From contig JAGOPK010000007.1 of assembly GCA_017992055.1 (NCBI GenBank), positions 124,001 through 188,000 of the forward strand: a DNA stretch of 64,000 bases, written 5' to 3'. The notes beneath the pieces are model-generated. The model was not told the DNA's origin, did no database searches, and saw only the letters and a program-made list of their open reading frames with translations. The translations under genes were made by a program, and so were the position numbers. The stretch is from Burkholderiaceae bacterium. GTDB lineage: Bacteria > Pseudomonadota > Gammaproteobacteria > Burkholderiales > Burkholderiaceae_C. How positions within the stretch are numbered: position 1 is the stretch's first letter; each line of letters starts with the position of its first letter. Below, piece after piece: positions 8,901 to 16,382 of the stretch.

Positions 8901-10077
8901 AGAAGAAGATGGCCACGCGCTTGGCCGCCGCCGGCTTGCGCTGCAAGGCCACCAGGCGCAACGCCTTCTGGGCGATGGCCGCCGACTGGCCGGCAATCGG
9001 CAGCAGCTGCTCGTCGCCAGCGCGCGTGGCAGCGGCGATCTGGATGTCGGTGATGCCGGCGTATTCGGCCTGGGCCAGGTAGAACGGCACATCCATCAGC
9101 GGCACGCCCTGGGGATCGGCGGCCCAGGTGGACGCGTCGCCACGGCGATAGCTCATGGCCTGCACCACCGGCACGCCCAGGGCCTCGAAGGCCTTGCGCC
9201 GGCCCTCGGCGTCCAGCGTGATCTGGGTGTTGATGAGGGCATCCACCCGCGGCCGGCCCTGGGCGTCGCTGAGCTGGCGCACCAGGGGCTCGGCGCCCAT
9301 CACCGGGCCATAGAACGGCAGGGCGCGGGCGCCGCCGGCCTCCAGCCGGGCGATCAGGTCGTCCAGCAGCGCGGTCTGCTCGGCCGAGATGCTCTGCGGA
9401 TGGAAGGCGATGGCCACCACCGGCGCCCCCGCCGGCAGCGGCGAGACACGCTGCAGCGTGGCCAGATAGGCCTCGGCATCGGCCGTCACCAGGCCCGGCA
9501 GGCGCGGATGGTAGAAGCCCGCGGCCGGAAACAGCTGCGGCGCCGGCAGCATGGCCCAGGACGGCGCGGCGCCGGGCAGGCGCAGCCAGGACGCCAGGCT
9601 GGCCAGCCACTGCTGGCGGTTGTGTGCGCCGCCATGCTGGTGATAGGCCTGCAGGCGCTGGGCAAAGGCCGCATCCAGGCCGCCGCCGGGCTGGGCCGCG
9701 CTGCTGCTGAGCCAGGCATGGGGCCGGCCGGCCAGGGCCGGCAGCGCAGCGGCCAGGCGGCTGCGCATGAAGTCTTCCATGTGCTGGCGTGGCGCGTCGA
9801 ACAGCACCAGGGCCGCGCCGTCCCACAGCGCCGGCCCCGGCGCCGGCGTGGCCGGCAGCTTTTCAACGTACTGCACCTGCAGACTAAAGCCCAGTGGCAG
9901 CGCGGCCTGGGCCAGCAGGGCATAGCGTCCCGGCGCCACCGGGCTGGTGGTGTAGACCTGGACCGTCGGCACGGGCTGGGCCTGAGCCTGGGTCTGGGCC
10001 AGCGCCGGCCGCAGCCAGCCGACCCAGGCCAGCAGCGCCAGCAGCCCGGCCACCAGCAAACGCAACAGCGGGTGCAT
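5959..10077 (-). CDS. Exported CobN/BchH-like chelatase with C-terminal membrane anchor (HmuS-type)
   Basis: This 1372-residue protein belongs to the CobN/Mg-chelatase H family. Family blocks include VHFGTHGSQEWLPGKERGL, DNIGEATQAKRRGRAVILSH, LAGRHIPTSYGGDPIKNPDA and SASGRYGTGLDDAALATDSW. Unlike cobalt chelatase it has a signal peptide (MHPLLRLLVAGLLALLAWVG, ending near ALA-Q), a Pro/Ala-rich linker near residues 1295-1325, one membrane helix near 1340-1360 and a short cytoplasmic tail. The bulk should therefore lie in the periplasm. No CobS/CobT or ChlI/ChlD partner is present. The gene follows the TonB receptor by 4 bp. Relatives named HmuS in Bacteroidetes act on heme; removal of iron from heme is the likely role here (inference). 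The start at 10077 replaces a longer open frame because it begins the signal peptide. Confidence 0.88.
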   Translation of the reverse strand: MHPLLRLLVAGLLALLAWVGWLRPALAQTQAQAQPVPTVQVYTTSPVAPGRYALLAQAALPLGFSLQVQYVEKLPATPAPGPALWDGAALVLFDAPRQHMEDFMRSRLAAALPALAGRPHAWLSSSAAQPGGGLDAAFAQRLQAYHQHGGAHNRQQWLASLASWLRLPGAAPSWAMLPAPQLFPAAGFYHPRLPGLVTADAEAYLATLQRVSPLPAGAPVVAIAFHPQSISAEQTALLDDLIARLEAGGARALPFYGPVMGAEPLVRQLSDAQGRPRVDALINTQITLDAEGRRKAFEALGVPVVQAMSYRRGDASTWAADPQGVPLMDVPFYLAQAEYAGITDIQIAAATRAGDEQLLPIAGQSAAIAQKALRLVALQRKPAAAKRVAIFFWNYPSGEKNLSASFMNLPRSLSGTLAALQQAGYGTQNLDADALTTRLQRLLTPAYRPPEDRQVLRELLRDGLADRLPLSRYRAWLATLPEKQRAEMDAAGGAPERSAMLLSDGDGEPFFVIPRLQLGTVSLLPQPGRGERGADREKALYHSMSAAPTHYYMAVYLWAREQFAADALVHFGTHGSQEWLPGKERGLAVTDYPMLAVGDLPVLYPYIVDNIGEATQAKRRGRAVILSHQTPPLVPAGLHDRLTTIHDLLHQWLAQDGGGVKDQLRQDFLARVRAERIPADMGWSEARIQADFNGFVSAVHDHLHELALSAQPMGLHTFGAGPDEPLRVASVLMMLGKDFWEGTADAKLGEEADEMLIADHRRLVESKPYRLLAPWLRGEPGATLPAGLKPERAAQARTWYEQLGARGELAGLLAGLAGRHIPTSYGGDPIKNPDALPTGRNLYGFDPSRVPTRAAWEAGKAAMDQLIAAHRAKTGSPPTKLALTLWSVETMRHFGVLEAQALWALGVQPQWDAGGRVSGVQLIPREQLGRPRVDVVLSATGLYRDHFPNVMRQLARAAELAAAAVDEADNPVAANARRIARSLAANGVPEEQARLAGATRIFSSASGRYGTGLDDAALATDSWKTQAEGDRKLATLYLQRMQYAYGPDESRWGQAGVATAGALNLYAEHLRGTQGAVLARSSNLYGMLTTDDPFQYLGGLGLAVRHLDGQAPELYISNLRGTGPGGGKVEGAAEFLAKELATRNFHPGYIQGLMREGYSGTLQVLDGINNFAGWQSVAREIVRHDQWQEFMDVYVRDKHELGLARWFEQHNPHALAQSIERMLEAARLGQWQADARSVAELKARYNELARRHDVRSDNAEFKRFVQTATATATPGFGMQAPAGAAQPQRQAAAPAAQAEPPPAAAAPPPPPPVTGLRLDRVLPRADDVATVPAVLAALLALGLVMAGGAWRARRSDHPGTALFKLSPLSPKP

Positions 10078-10081
10078 GGGA

Positions 10082-12436
10082 TCAGAAACGCCAGCGCAGG
10101 CTGGCGCTGACCGAGCGGCCCGGCTGGCTGTAGGCATCGACCAGGGCCAGGTTGGCGGCGGTGCTGGTGAGGCCACGGATGTCGGTCCACAGCACGTAGT
10201 TCCGGTCGCTGAGGTTGTTCAGGCTGGCCATCAGCTGCAGGTCGCGGCTCAGGTTCCACCAGGCCGACAGATCGGCCTTGGCATAGCCCTCGGGCACGAT
10301 CAGGCCGCTGGCCTGGGGCCGGCGCTGGCTGCGCTGGGCGGTGAGCAGCAGCTCAGCGCCATAACGTTCGGCCTGCTCATAGGCCAGCGACAGCGTGGCC
10401 TTGTCGGGCTCGATGCTGGCCAGCGGCGTCTTCGTGCCATCGGTGGCCACCGAATCGCCCTTGGCATGGGCATAACGCGCCTCGGCCTTCCAGCCCGGCA
10501 GAAAGCGCCAGGCCAGCTGGGCCTCGACGCCCGCAATCTCTGCGCGGCGCAGGTTCACCGACTGGAAGGTGCGCGTGCTCGCCGCCATGCCGGCCTCCAG
10601 CGGCACCGTGGTGGTGGCGGTGACGTCGACATTGCTGTCGATGAAGTCGCGGTAGCGCGACGAGTACAGCGCCAGCGAGCCGCTCCAGTCGCCCAGGCGG
10701 CCACGCAGGCCCAGCTCCAGCGAGCGGCTGTGCTCGGGCTTCAGGTCCGGATTGCCGATCGAGCGGTAGGGCGGATTGGCCGTGGTGTTGCTGACCCCGC
10801 CATTGACCTGCCAGGGCGTGGGCGCACGGAAACCATGGCCGTACTGGCTGTAGACCTGCCACTGCGGCGACAGCTTCCACACCAGGCCCAGGCGCGGCGA
10901 GGCGGCACTGTCGCTCAGCGTGGACGGGGCGACCTTGTTGTTCACCGTGTACAGCGGGTTGCCGGTATCGGGCTGCAGGCTGAAGCGGTCCAGCCGCAGC
11001 GCCGGCGTCACGGTCAGCGCGCCCCAGCTGATCTCGTCCTGCACAAAGGCGCCCAGGGTGCGGTAGTCGGTGTCGGGGAAGCTCTGGTTGGGCACGAAGC
11101 CGCCGACGATCAGGCTGCCGCTTTGCGCATAGTGGGCGCCGTCCTTGTACGAATGCAGGCGCGCATCCGACACATCGGCGCCCACCAGCACCCGGTGCGC
11201 CACCTCGACGCCGAAGTTGGCCTCGGCCTGGACACTGGCGCCGGTGCTGCGCTCGCCATAGCGGGTGTCGCGCACACGGCGGCTCCAGGCGGCGGCGGCG
11301 CCATAGGTCTCCTGGCCCCACTGGCGGTTGCTCGTGTCCTGGGCATAGACGTGGGCGTTGACGCGCTGGAACCAGGCCGCCCGCGGATTGACGTACTGCC
11401 ACTCCAGCTTGCCCAAGGTGCGCGAGATGTCCTCCTGCGCCGCGCCGCCGGTGACGTTGGCATTGACCAGGGGCATGCCGATCAGCGTGTACAGCGGATC
11501 GGTGCGGTTGCTGCGGTCCAGCCATTCCAGCGTGGCCTTGAACTGGTGGTGGCCGTCCAGCCTGTACAGCGCCTTGCCCAGCACATAGTCGGAACTGCGG
11601 TCCTGCGGGTTGGGCGCCGTGCGGTTCCAGTTCAGGCCGGTGTTGCTGCCCTGGTTGTCCAGCTCATGGCCGCGGCGGATGCTGGCCAGCAGCAGGCCTT
11701 CCCAGGCACCGTCGCGCAGCGCCAGCTGCGGCACCAGGCTCCAGCTCTTGTCGGCCGAGTCGTAGCCCAGCTTCACCGCGCCGGCCAAGCTCTCGCCCTT
11801 GCGCAGCAGGTCCGACGGGTCCTTGGTGACAAAGCTCACCGCGCCCGACAGGCCGTCGGAGCCGAAGGCGGTGGACGAGGGCCCGCGCAGCAGCTCCACG
11901 CGCTTGTAGGCCTCGATGTCGATGTAGTCGCCGCGGCCGGCGACGAACGGGCCGCTGTCGTAGGCCAGCGGCAGGCGCACGCCGTCGGTCTGCAGCAGCA
12001 CCTGGTTGCCCTCCAGGCCGCGGATGTTGATGCCCTCGTTGCCGCCGCGACCGGTGGCGCCGAACACCGCCGACATGCGCGCCGGCTGCAGGCGCACGGC
12101 GATGCCGGGCTCGTCGTCGAGCAGGCTCTTCAGGTCGCGCGCACCGCGGCGCTCGATCTCCTCGGCGGTGCGCGTGGTGATGGTGGCGGCCACCTGGTCC
12201 TCGGCGGTCTCGATGCGCGTGGCCGAGGTCACCACCCGCGGCAGCGTGCCCACGACCTGTGGCGCGCTGGCCGGCGCGGCCGGTGTGGCTGGCGTGGCGC
12301 CGGCCTGGGCCAGGGCCGCGCCGCTGCTGGTGGCCAGCACGGCCAGCACGGCCGACACCATGGGCAGACGGGAATGGGGAACGGGCGAACGGAACGGGAC
12401 GGTACGACGCAGCACGGCAGACGGCTCCAGGCACAT
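10082..12436 (-). CDS. TonB-dependent receptor of the heme/hemoglobin type
   Basis: This 784-residue outer-membrane receptor has a signal sequence (hydrophobic core MVSAVLAVLATSSGAALA), a plug domain (VVTSATRIETAEDQVAATIT; GNEGINIRGLEGNQVLLQTDG; VELLRGPSSTAFGSDGLSG) and a 22-strand-type barrel ending in VSASLRWRF with terminal Phe. FRAPTPWQV and NPDLKPEHS correspond to the FRAP and NPNL boxes of heme receptors. The His usually found between those boxes is not present. The ATG at 12436 was chosen because it starts a basic n-region; a leader of about 150 nt then separates it from the Fur box at 12603. It is first of a five-gene operon. Confidence 0.88.
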   Translation of the reverse strand: MCLEPSAVLRRTVPFRSPVPHSRLPMVSAVLAVLATSSGAALAQAGATPATPAAPASAPQVVGTLPRVVTSATRIETAEDQVAATITTRTAEEIERRGARDLKSLLDDEPGIAVRLQPARMSAVFGATGRGGNEGINIRGLEGNQVLLQTDGVRLPLAYDSGPFVAGRGDYIDIEAYKRVELLRGPSSTAFGSDGLSGAVSFVTKDPSDLLRKGESLAGAVKLGYDSADKSWSLVPQLALRDGAWEGLLLASIRRGHELDNQGSNTGLNWNRTAPNPQDRSSDYVLGKALYRLDGHHQFKATLEWLDRSNRTDPLYTLIGMPLVNANVTGGAAQEDISRTLGKLEWQYVNPRAAWFQRVNAHVYAQDTSNRQWGQETYGAAAAWSRRVRDTRYGERSTGASVQAEANFGVEVAHRVLVGADVSDARLHSYKDGAHYAQSGSLIVGGFVPNQSFPDTDYRTLGAFVQDEISWGALTVTPALRLDRFSLQPDTGNPLYTVNNKVAPSTLSDSAASPRLGLVWKLSPQWQVYSQYGHGFRAPTPWQVNGGVSNTTANPPYRSIGNPDLKPEHSRSLELGLRGRLGDWSGSLALYSSRYRDFIDSNVDVTATTTVPLEAGMAASTRTFQSVNLRRAEIAGVEAQLAWRFLPGWKAEARYAHAKGDSVATDGTKTPLASIEPDKATLSLAYEQAERYGAELLLTAQRSQRRPQASGLIVPEGYAKADLSAWWNLSRDLQLMASLNNLSDRNYVLWTDIRGLTSTAANLALVDAYSQPGRSVSASLRWRF

Positions 12437-12602
12437 GGGGATGGCGGGGGCATCTGGCGCGCTGGCAACCCGGTCCGCGGGAACCGCGCCGGAGGCTTGC
12501 TGGCTGGATGGCACATCCCGGGGCCTCGGCCGGCCATGGGCCCTGGTGGCAGGGCGGGCGGCGGGCGCATCCGAGAGGTGAAGCAATGCAGTATAGACTA
12601 CA

Positions 12603-12621
12603 AATGCTAACCATTCTCATT
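12603..12621. promoter_or_regulatory. Fur box between receptor operon and S9 peptidase
   Basis: The 19-mer aatgctaaccattctcatt is an imperfect palindrome (6 of 8 arm pairs) that, read on the minus strand, closely matches the GATAATGATAATCATTATC consensus. It ends 11 bp before the peptidase ATG and lies about 165 bp before the receptor ATG, so it could repress both. A tatagact sequence at about 12592 is a candidate minus-10 element. Confidence 0.75.
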
Positions 12622-12632
12622 TGAATCGAGCC

Positions 12633-14699
12633 ATGGATTTCTCCCGCCTTCTGCTGCAGCGCCGCCAATGGCTGGGTCTGGGCCTGCTGCCCACGGCGCT
12701 GGCAGCCCGGACGGCCAACGCAGCGGCCGCGTCGGCCGCCCTGCCGCCCCTGCCGCCCCTGCCGGTCGAGGCCTTCGCCGCGCCGCCCCAGGTGCAGTCG
12801 CTGAGCCTGTCGCCCAACGGCCTGCAGGTCGCCGGCCTGCTGAACCTGGGCGACGACACGCTGCTGTTCACCCGCGCGCTGGACGGCGGCGCCACGCCAC
12901 GTGCGGTGCTGAAGACCGACAACCGCCAGTTCCGCTTTCTCTGGCACCGCTGGGCCAATGACCGGCGCCTGCTGGTCAGCGTGGTCTATCCCAACAAGCG
13001 CGGCTTCGTCGACATCCAGGAAACCCGGCTGCTGGCGGTGAATGCCGACGGCAGTGGCCTGCGGCCCCTGGTCGAGCATTTGTCGGTCAAGGGCCGGGTG
13101 GTCAGCGCCCAGTTCCAGGACCGCGTGGTCGACTGGCTGCCCAAGGATCCCGACCATGTGCTGCTGCAGCTGCCCGACACCAGCTCGGGCCTGCCGGCGG
13201 TGTGGCGGGTGCAGGTGGACAGCGGCGAGCGCCAGATGGTGCATCCGCCCGAGCGCCGCATCGGCGGCTGGATGACCGACTGCCAGCACCGCGTGCGCCT
13301 GGGCTGGGGCCGCGACAAGGAGCAGCTGCGCATCATCGTGCGCGACGCCACGCCGCCCGGCCAGCCGCCAGCGCCCTGGCGCGAGCTGTGGCGCTGGGAC
13401 ATCGGCAGCGCCGACGAGGTGGACGTGCTGGGCTTCGACCCCGATCCGCAGCGCCTGTGGCTGCTGGCCAACCACCAGGGCCACGCGGCGCTGTTCACCG
13501 CCGAGCTGTCGGAGGCGGCCACGCCGCGGCGCCTGGTGCTGGCCCGCGCGGGCGCCGACGTGGCCGGCAGCCTGCTGCGCGACCCGCTGAGCCAGGCCGT
13601 GCTGGGCCTGCGCACGGACGGTGACAACGACGGCGACAGCGACAGCGGCGCCAGCGGCGACGCCGGCCGCCCCGAGCTGCTGGATGCCGGCCTGCGCCAG
13701 CTGGCCGAGCGCATCGACGCCACGCTGCCGCAGCGCTACAACCGCCTGCTCCAGCCCAGCGCCGATGGACGGCGCTGGCTGCTGTATTCCAGCGGCAATG
13801 CCCTGGCCGGCGAGTACCACCTGGCCGAGCGTGGCCAAGGCGAAGCCGCACCCGTGCTGCGCCTGCTGGCCGAAACCCGGCCGCAGCTGCCACCCGAGCG
13901 CCTGGCCGGCAAGGCCGTGGTGCGGCTGCGCGCCCGCGACGGCCTGCAGCTCACCGCCTTTGTGATGCGCCCGCCCGGCCAGGACGGCCCGGCCGGCGCC
14001 GACGCAAAAGCCGGCCCGCTGGTGCTGCTGCCGCATGGCGGCCCGCATGGCGCCGACGACGACGACTTCGACCTGCTGGCCGAGCTGCTGGCCAGCCGCG
14101 GCTGGACCGTGCTGCAGGTCAACTTCCGCGGCTCCGACGGGCGCGGCCAGGGCTTTCGCGCCGCCGGCTACAAGGCCTGGGGCGGCGCCATGCAGGACGA
14201 CCTGGTCGACGCGCTGGATTGGGCCGTGGCCCAGCGCCTGGCCGACCCGGCGCGCGTGGCCATCGTCGGCGCCAGCTATGGCGGCTATGCGGCGCTGATG
14301 GGCGCGGTGAAGACGCCCACGCGCTGGCGCTGCGCGGTCAGCATCAACGGCGTGTCCGACCTGATCGCCCTGTGGCGCAATGCCATGGACTATGCCGGCG
14401 GCGAGCAGGCCATGCGCGTGCAGCTGGGCGAGCTGTGGGGCGACCGCGAGCGCCTGCTGGCCACCTCGCCGGCGCGCCAGGCCCAGGCCATCCAGGTGCC
14501 GGTGCTGCTGCTGCACGGCACGGCCGACCGCGTGGTGCCGCTGGCGCAGAGCCGGGCCATGGCCGCGGCGCTGAGCGCCGCCGGCAAGCCGCACCGCCTG
14601 GTCGAGATAGCCGGCGGCGGCCACAGCCTGGAGCGCCGCGCCGACCGGCTGACCTGGTTCCGCGAGATGCTGGGCTTTTTGCAGCAGCACCTGGGCTGA
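12633..14699 (+). CDS. Secreted S9-family peptidase (prolyl oligopeptidase type)
   Basis: This 688-residue protein has an N-terminal signal (ROW RRQWLGLGLLPTALAARTANA), a predicted beta-propeller (residues about 45-410, repeated short strands such as GRRWLLYSSGNALAGEYHL) and a C-terminal alpha/beta hydrolase domain. The triad is visible: Ser in GASYGGYAALMG (about 548), Asp in LHGTADRVVPL (about 630) and His in GGGHSLERRAD (about 664). It should cleave short peptides in the periplasm or outside. The ATG at 12633 is preferred over an upstream TTG at 12621 inside the Fur box. It is divergent from the heme receptor and shares its Fur box, so iron regulation is likely. Confidence 0.88.
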   Translation: MDFSRLLLQRRQWLGLGLLPTALAARTANAAAASAALPPLPPLPVEAFAAPPQVQSLSLSPNGLQVAGLLNLGDDTLLFTRALDGGATPRAVLKTDNRQFRFLWHRWANDRRLLVSVVYPNKRGFVDIQETRLLAVNADGSGLRPLVEHLSVKGRVVSAQFQDRVVDWLPKDPDHVLLQLPDTSSGLPAVWRVQVDSGERQMVHPPERRIGGWMTDCQHRVRLGWGRDKEQLRIIVRDATPPGQPPAPWRELWRWDIGSADEVDVLGFDPDPQRLWLLANHQGHAALFTAELSEAATPRRLVLARAGADVAGSLLRDPLSQAVLGLRTDGDNDGDSDSGASGDAGRPELLDAGLRQLAERIDATLPQRYNRLLQPSADGRRWLLYSSGNALAGEYHLAERGQGEAAPVLRLLAETRPQLPPERLAGKAVVRLRARDGLQLTAFVMRPPGQDGPAGADAKAGPLVLLPHGGPHGADDDDFDLLAELLASRGWTVLQVNFRGSDGRGQGFRAAGYKAWGGAMQDDLVDALDWAVAQRLADPARVAIVGASYGGYAALMGAVKTPTRWRCAVSINGVSDLIALWRNAMDYAGGEQAMRVQLGELWGDRERLLATSPARQAQAIQVPVLLLHGTADRVVPLAQSRAMAAALSAAGKPHRLVEIAGGGHSLERRADRLTWFREMLGFLQQHLG

Positions 14700-14766
14700 G
14701 GATGTGCGGGCTGCCCGGGCCGCTCCGGATGGACGCAGCGCCACGCCGCGCCTAGCCTTGGTGTCC

Positions 14767-15570
14767 ATGAGCCCCAGCGATGTGCCGCCCGTTCCAACCC
14801 CAGGCGATGCGCCCGAGCGCGACAGCTCGGCCTTCTCCATCCGCCTGCGCCCGCTGGGCTGGACGGCGCCGCTGCGCTGGCTGCGCCTGGGCCTGCGCGA
14901 CTTCGGCCGCGCGCCAGGCATCGGCCTGTTCTACGGCGCCTGCTTCGTGCTGATGGGCTGGGCCCTGATGTGGGTCTACCAGCGTGCGCCGGCCTATGTG
15001 CTGGCGTTGTCGGCCGGCTTTCTGCTGCTGGGCCCGCTGCTGTGCCTGGGCCTGTACCGCGCCAGCCAGCGCCTGGAGGCCGGCGAGCGGCCCGACTTCG
15101 GCGACTCGCTGCTGGCCTGGGACCGCCAGCCCGGCACGCTGGCCATCTTCGGCATGGTGCTGCTGGTGCTGGAGATGCTGTGGGGCCGCGCCTCGCTGAT
15201 CGTGTTTGCGGTCAGCTTCGACGGCATGCCCGACTTCAAGGGCTCGCTGCTGGCCCTGCTGGACCCCGAGAACATCAACTTCATCGTCGCCTACCTGCTG
15301 GTGGGCGCGGTGTTCGCCGGCCTGATCTTCGCCATCAGCGTGGTCGCCATGCCGATGATCCTGGACCGCCAGACCGATGCCATCACCGCCGGCCTGACCA
15401 GCCTGCGCCTGGTGCTCACCCAGCCCGGCGTGATGCTGTGCTGGGGCGCGCTGATCACCGGGGTCATCGTCGCCGCGATGCTGCCCTGGTTCCTGGGCCT
15501 GCTGCTGGCCGGGCCGGTGATCGGCCATGCCAGCTGGCATGCCTACCGCGAGGCCGTGCTGCCGGACTGA
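14767..15570 (+). CDS. DUF2189 integral membrane protein
   Basis: This 267-residue protein has a Pro-rich cytoplasmic N-terminus, a RWLRLGLRDFGRAPGIGLFYG motif typical of DUF2189, and about six membrane helices (residues 55-75, 80-100, 125-145, 175-200, 215-240, 240-258). DUF2189 proteins are of unknown function and common in proteobacteria. The ATG at 14767 starts MSPSDVPPV; a longer upstream frame overlaps the intergenic gap and was not used. A trypsin-like protease follows 20 bp after the stop. No functional link is apparent from sequence. Confidence 0.75.
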   Translation: MSPSDVPPVPTPGDAPERDSSAFSIRLRPLGWTAPLRWLRLGLRDFGRAPGIGLFYGACFVLMGWALMWVYQRAPAYVLALSAGFLLLGPLLCLGLYRASQRLEAGERPDFGDSLLAWDRQPGTLAIFGMVLLVLEMLWGRASLIVFAVSFDGMPDFKGSLLALLDPENINFIVAYLLVGAVFAGLIFAISVVAMPMILDRQTDAITAGLTSLRLVLTQPGVMLCWGALITGVIVAAMLPWFLGLLLAGPVIGHASWHAYREAVLPD

Positions 15571-15590
15571 ACTGGCGCCAGAATGCGGCG

Positions 15591-16382
15591 ATGCAACGCC
15601 GCACCCTGCTGCGCGCCGCACCGCTGACGCTGCTGGCGCCGGCCGCCGCGCCCACCCTGGCCGCCCTGCCCGAAGTGGTGGCCGCCAACCGCCCCGCGGT
15701 GGTGGCGCTGGGCACCTACCGCGAGACCGACAACCCGCGCTTCAGCTTCCGCGGCACCGGCTTTGCGGTGGGCGACGGCATGACCCTGGTCACCAATGCC
15801 CATGTGCTGCCCGATGCGGCCAGCGCCGATCCCGACGCCCGCCTGGTGCTGCAGCTGGGCCGGCCCGGCCCCACCGGCGAAGGCCAGTACCAGGTGCGCA
15901 GCCTGGCGCTGCAGGCGCTGGACCGCGAGCACGACCTGGCCCTGCTGCGCCTGGAATCCGGCCCGCCGCTGCCCACGCTGCGCCTGGCCGCGGCCGAGGC
16001 GGTGCGCGAAGGCCAGGCGGTGGCCTTCATCGGCTTTCCGATCGGCGGCGCGCTGGGCTTCTCGCCGGTCACGCACCGCGGCATCGTGGCCTCGATCACG
16101 CCGATCCAGCTGCCGCCGCCCAGCGCCCGCCAGCTCGATGCCGCGGCCGTGGCCCGCGCCCGCCGTGGCGCGGTGTTCGAGATCCTGCAGCTCGACGCCA
16201 CGGCCTACCCGGGCAACAGCGGCGGGCCGCTGTTCGATGCCCAGACCGGCGAGGTGGTCGGCGTGCTGAACATGGTCTTCGTCAAGGCCGGCCGCGAATC
16301 GGCGCTCAGCCAGCCCACCGGCATCAGCTATGCGATCCCGGTGCGCTGGGTGCATGCGCTGCTGGCGTCTCGGCAGCGATAG
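15591..16382 (+). CDS. Exported trypsin-like serine protease
   Basis: This 263-residue protein carries a twin-arginine-like N-terminus (MQRRTLLRAAPLTLLAPAAA) and an S1-type protease domain. The catalytic triad is His71 (VTNAHVL), Asp115 (REHDLALLRL) and Ser210 (GNSGGPLF), as in DegP/HtrA-like proteases. It lacks a PDZ domain, so it is a short stand-alone periplasmic protease. Its 3' end overlaps the convergent hybrid histidine kinase gene by 59 bp. Substrate is unknown; quality control or signal processing are possible. Confidence 0.82.
   Translation: MQRRTLLRAAPLTLLAPAAAPTLAALPEVVAANRPAVVALGTYRETDNPRFSFRGTGFAVGDGMTLVTNAHVLPDAASADPDARLVLQLGRPGPTGEGQYQVRSLALQALDREHDLALLRLESGPPLPTLRLAAAEAVREGQAVAFIGFPIGGALGFSPVTHRGIVASITPIQLPPPSARQLDAAAVARARRGAVFEILQLDATAYPGNSGGPLFDAQTGEVVGVLNMVFVKAGRESALSQPTGISYAIPVRWVHALLASRQR

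Noticed and set aside
12437-12600. Possible cobalamin riboswitch in the leader of the TonB receptor, expected if the CobN-like gene served B12.
   Set aside because: No B12 box or other conserved cobalamin-riboswitch element could be found on either strand; the Fur box explains regulation better.
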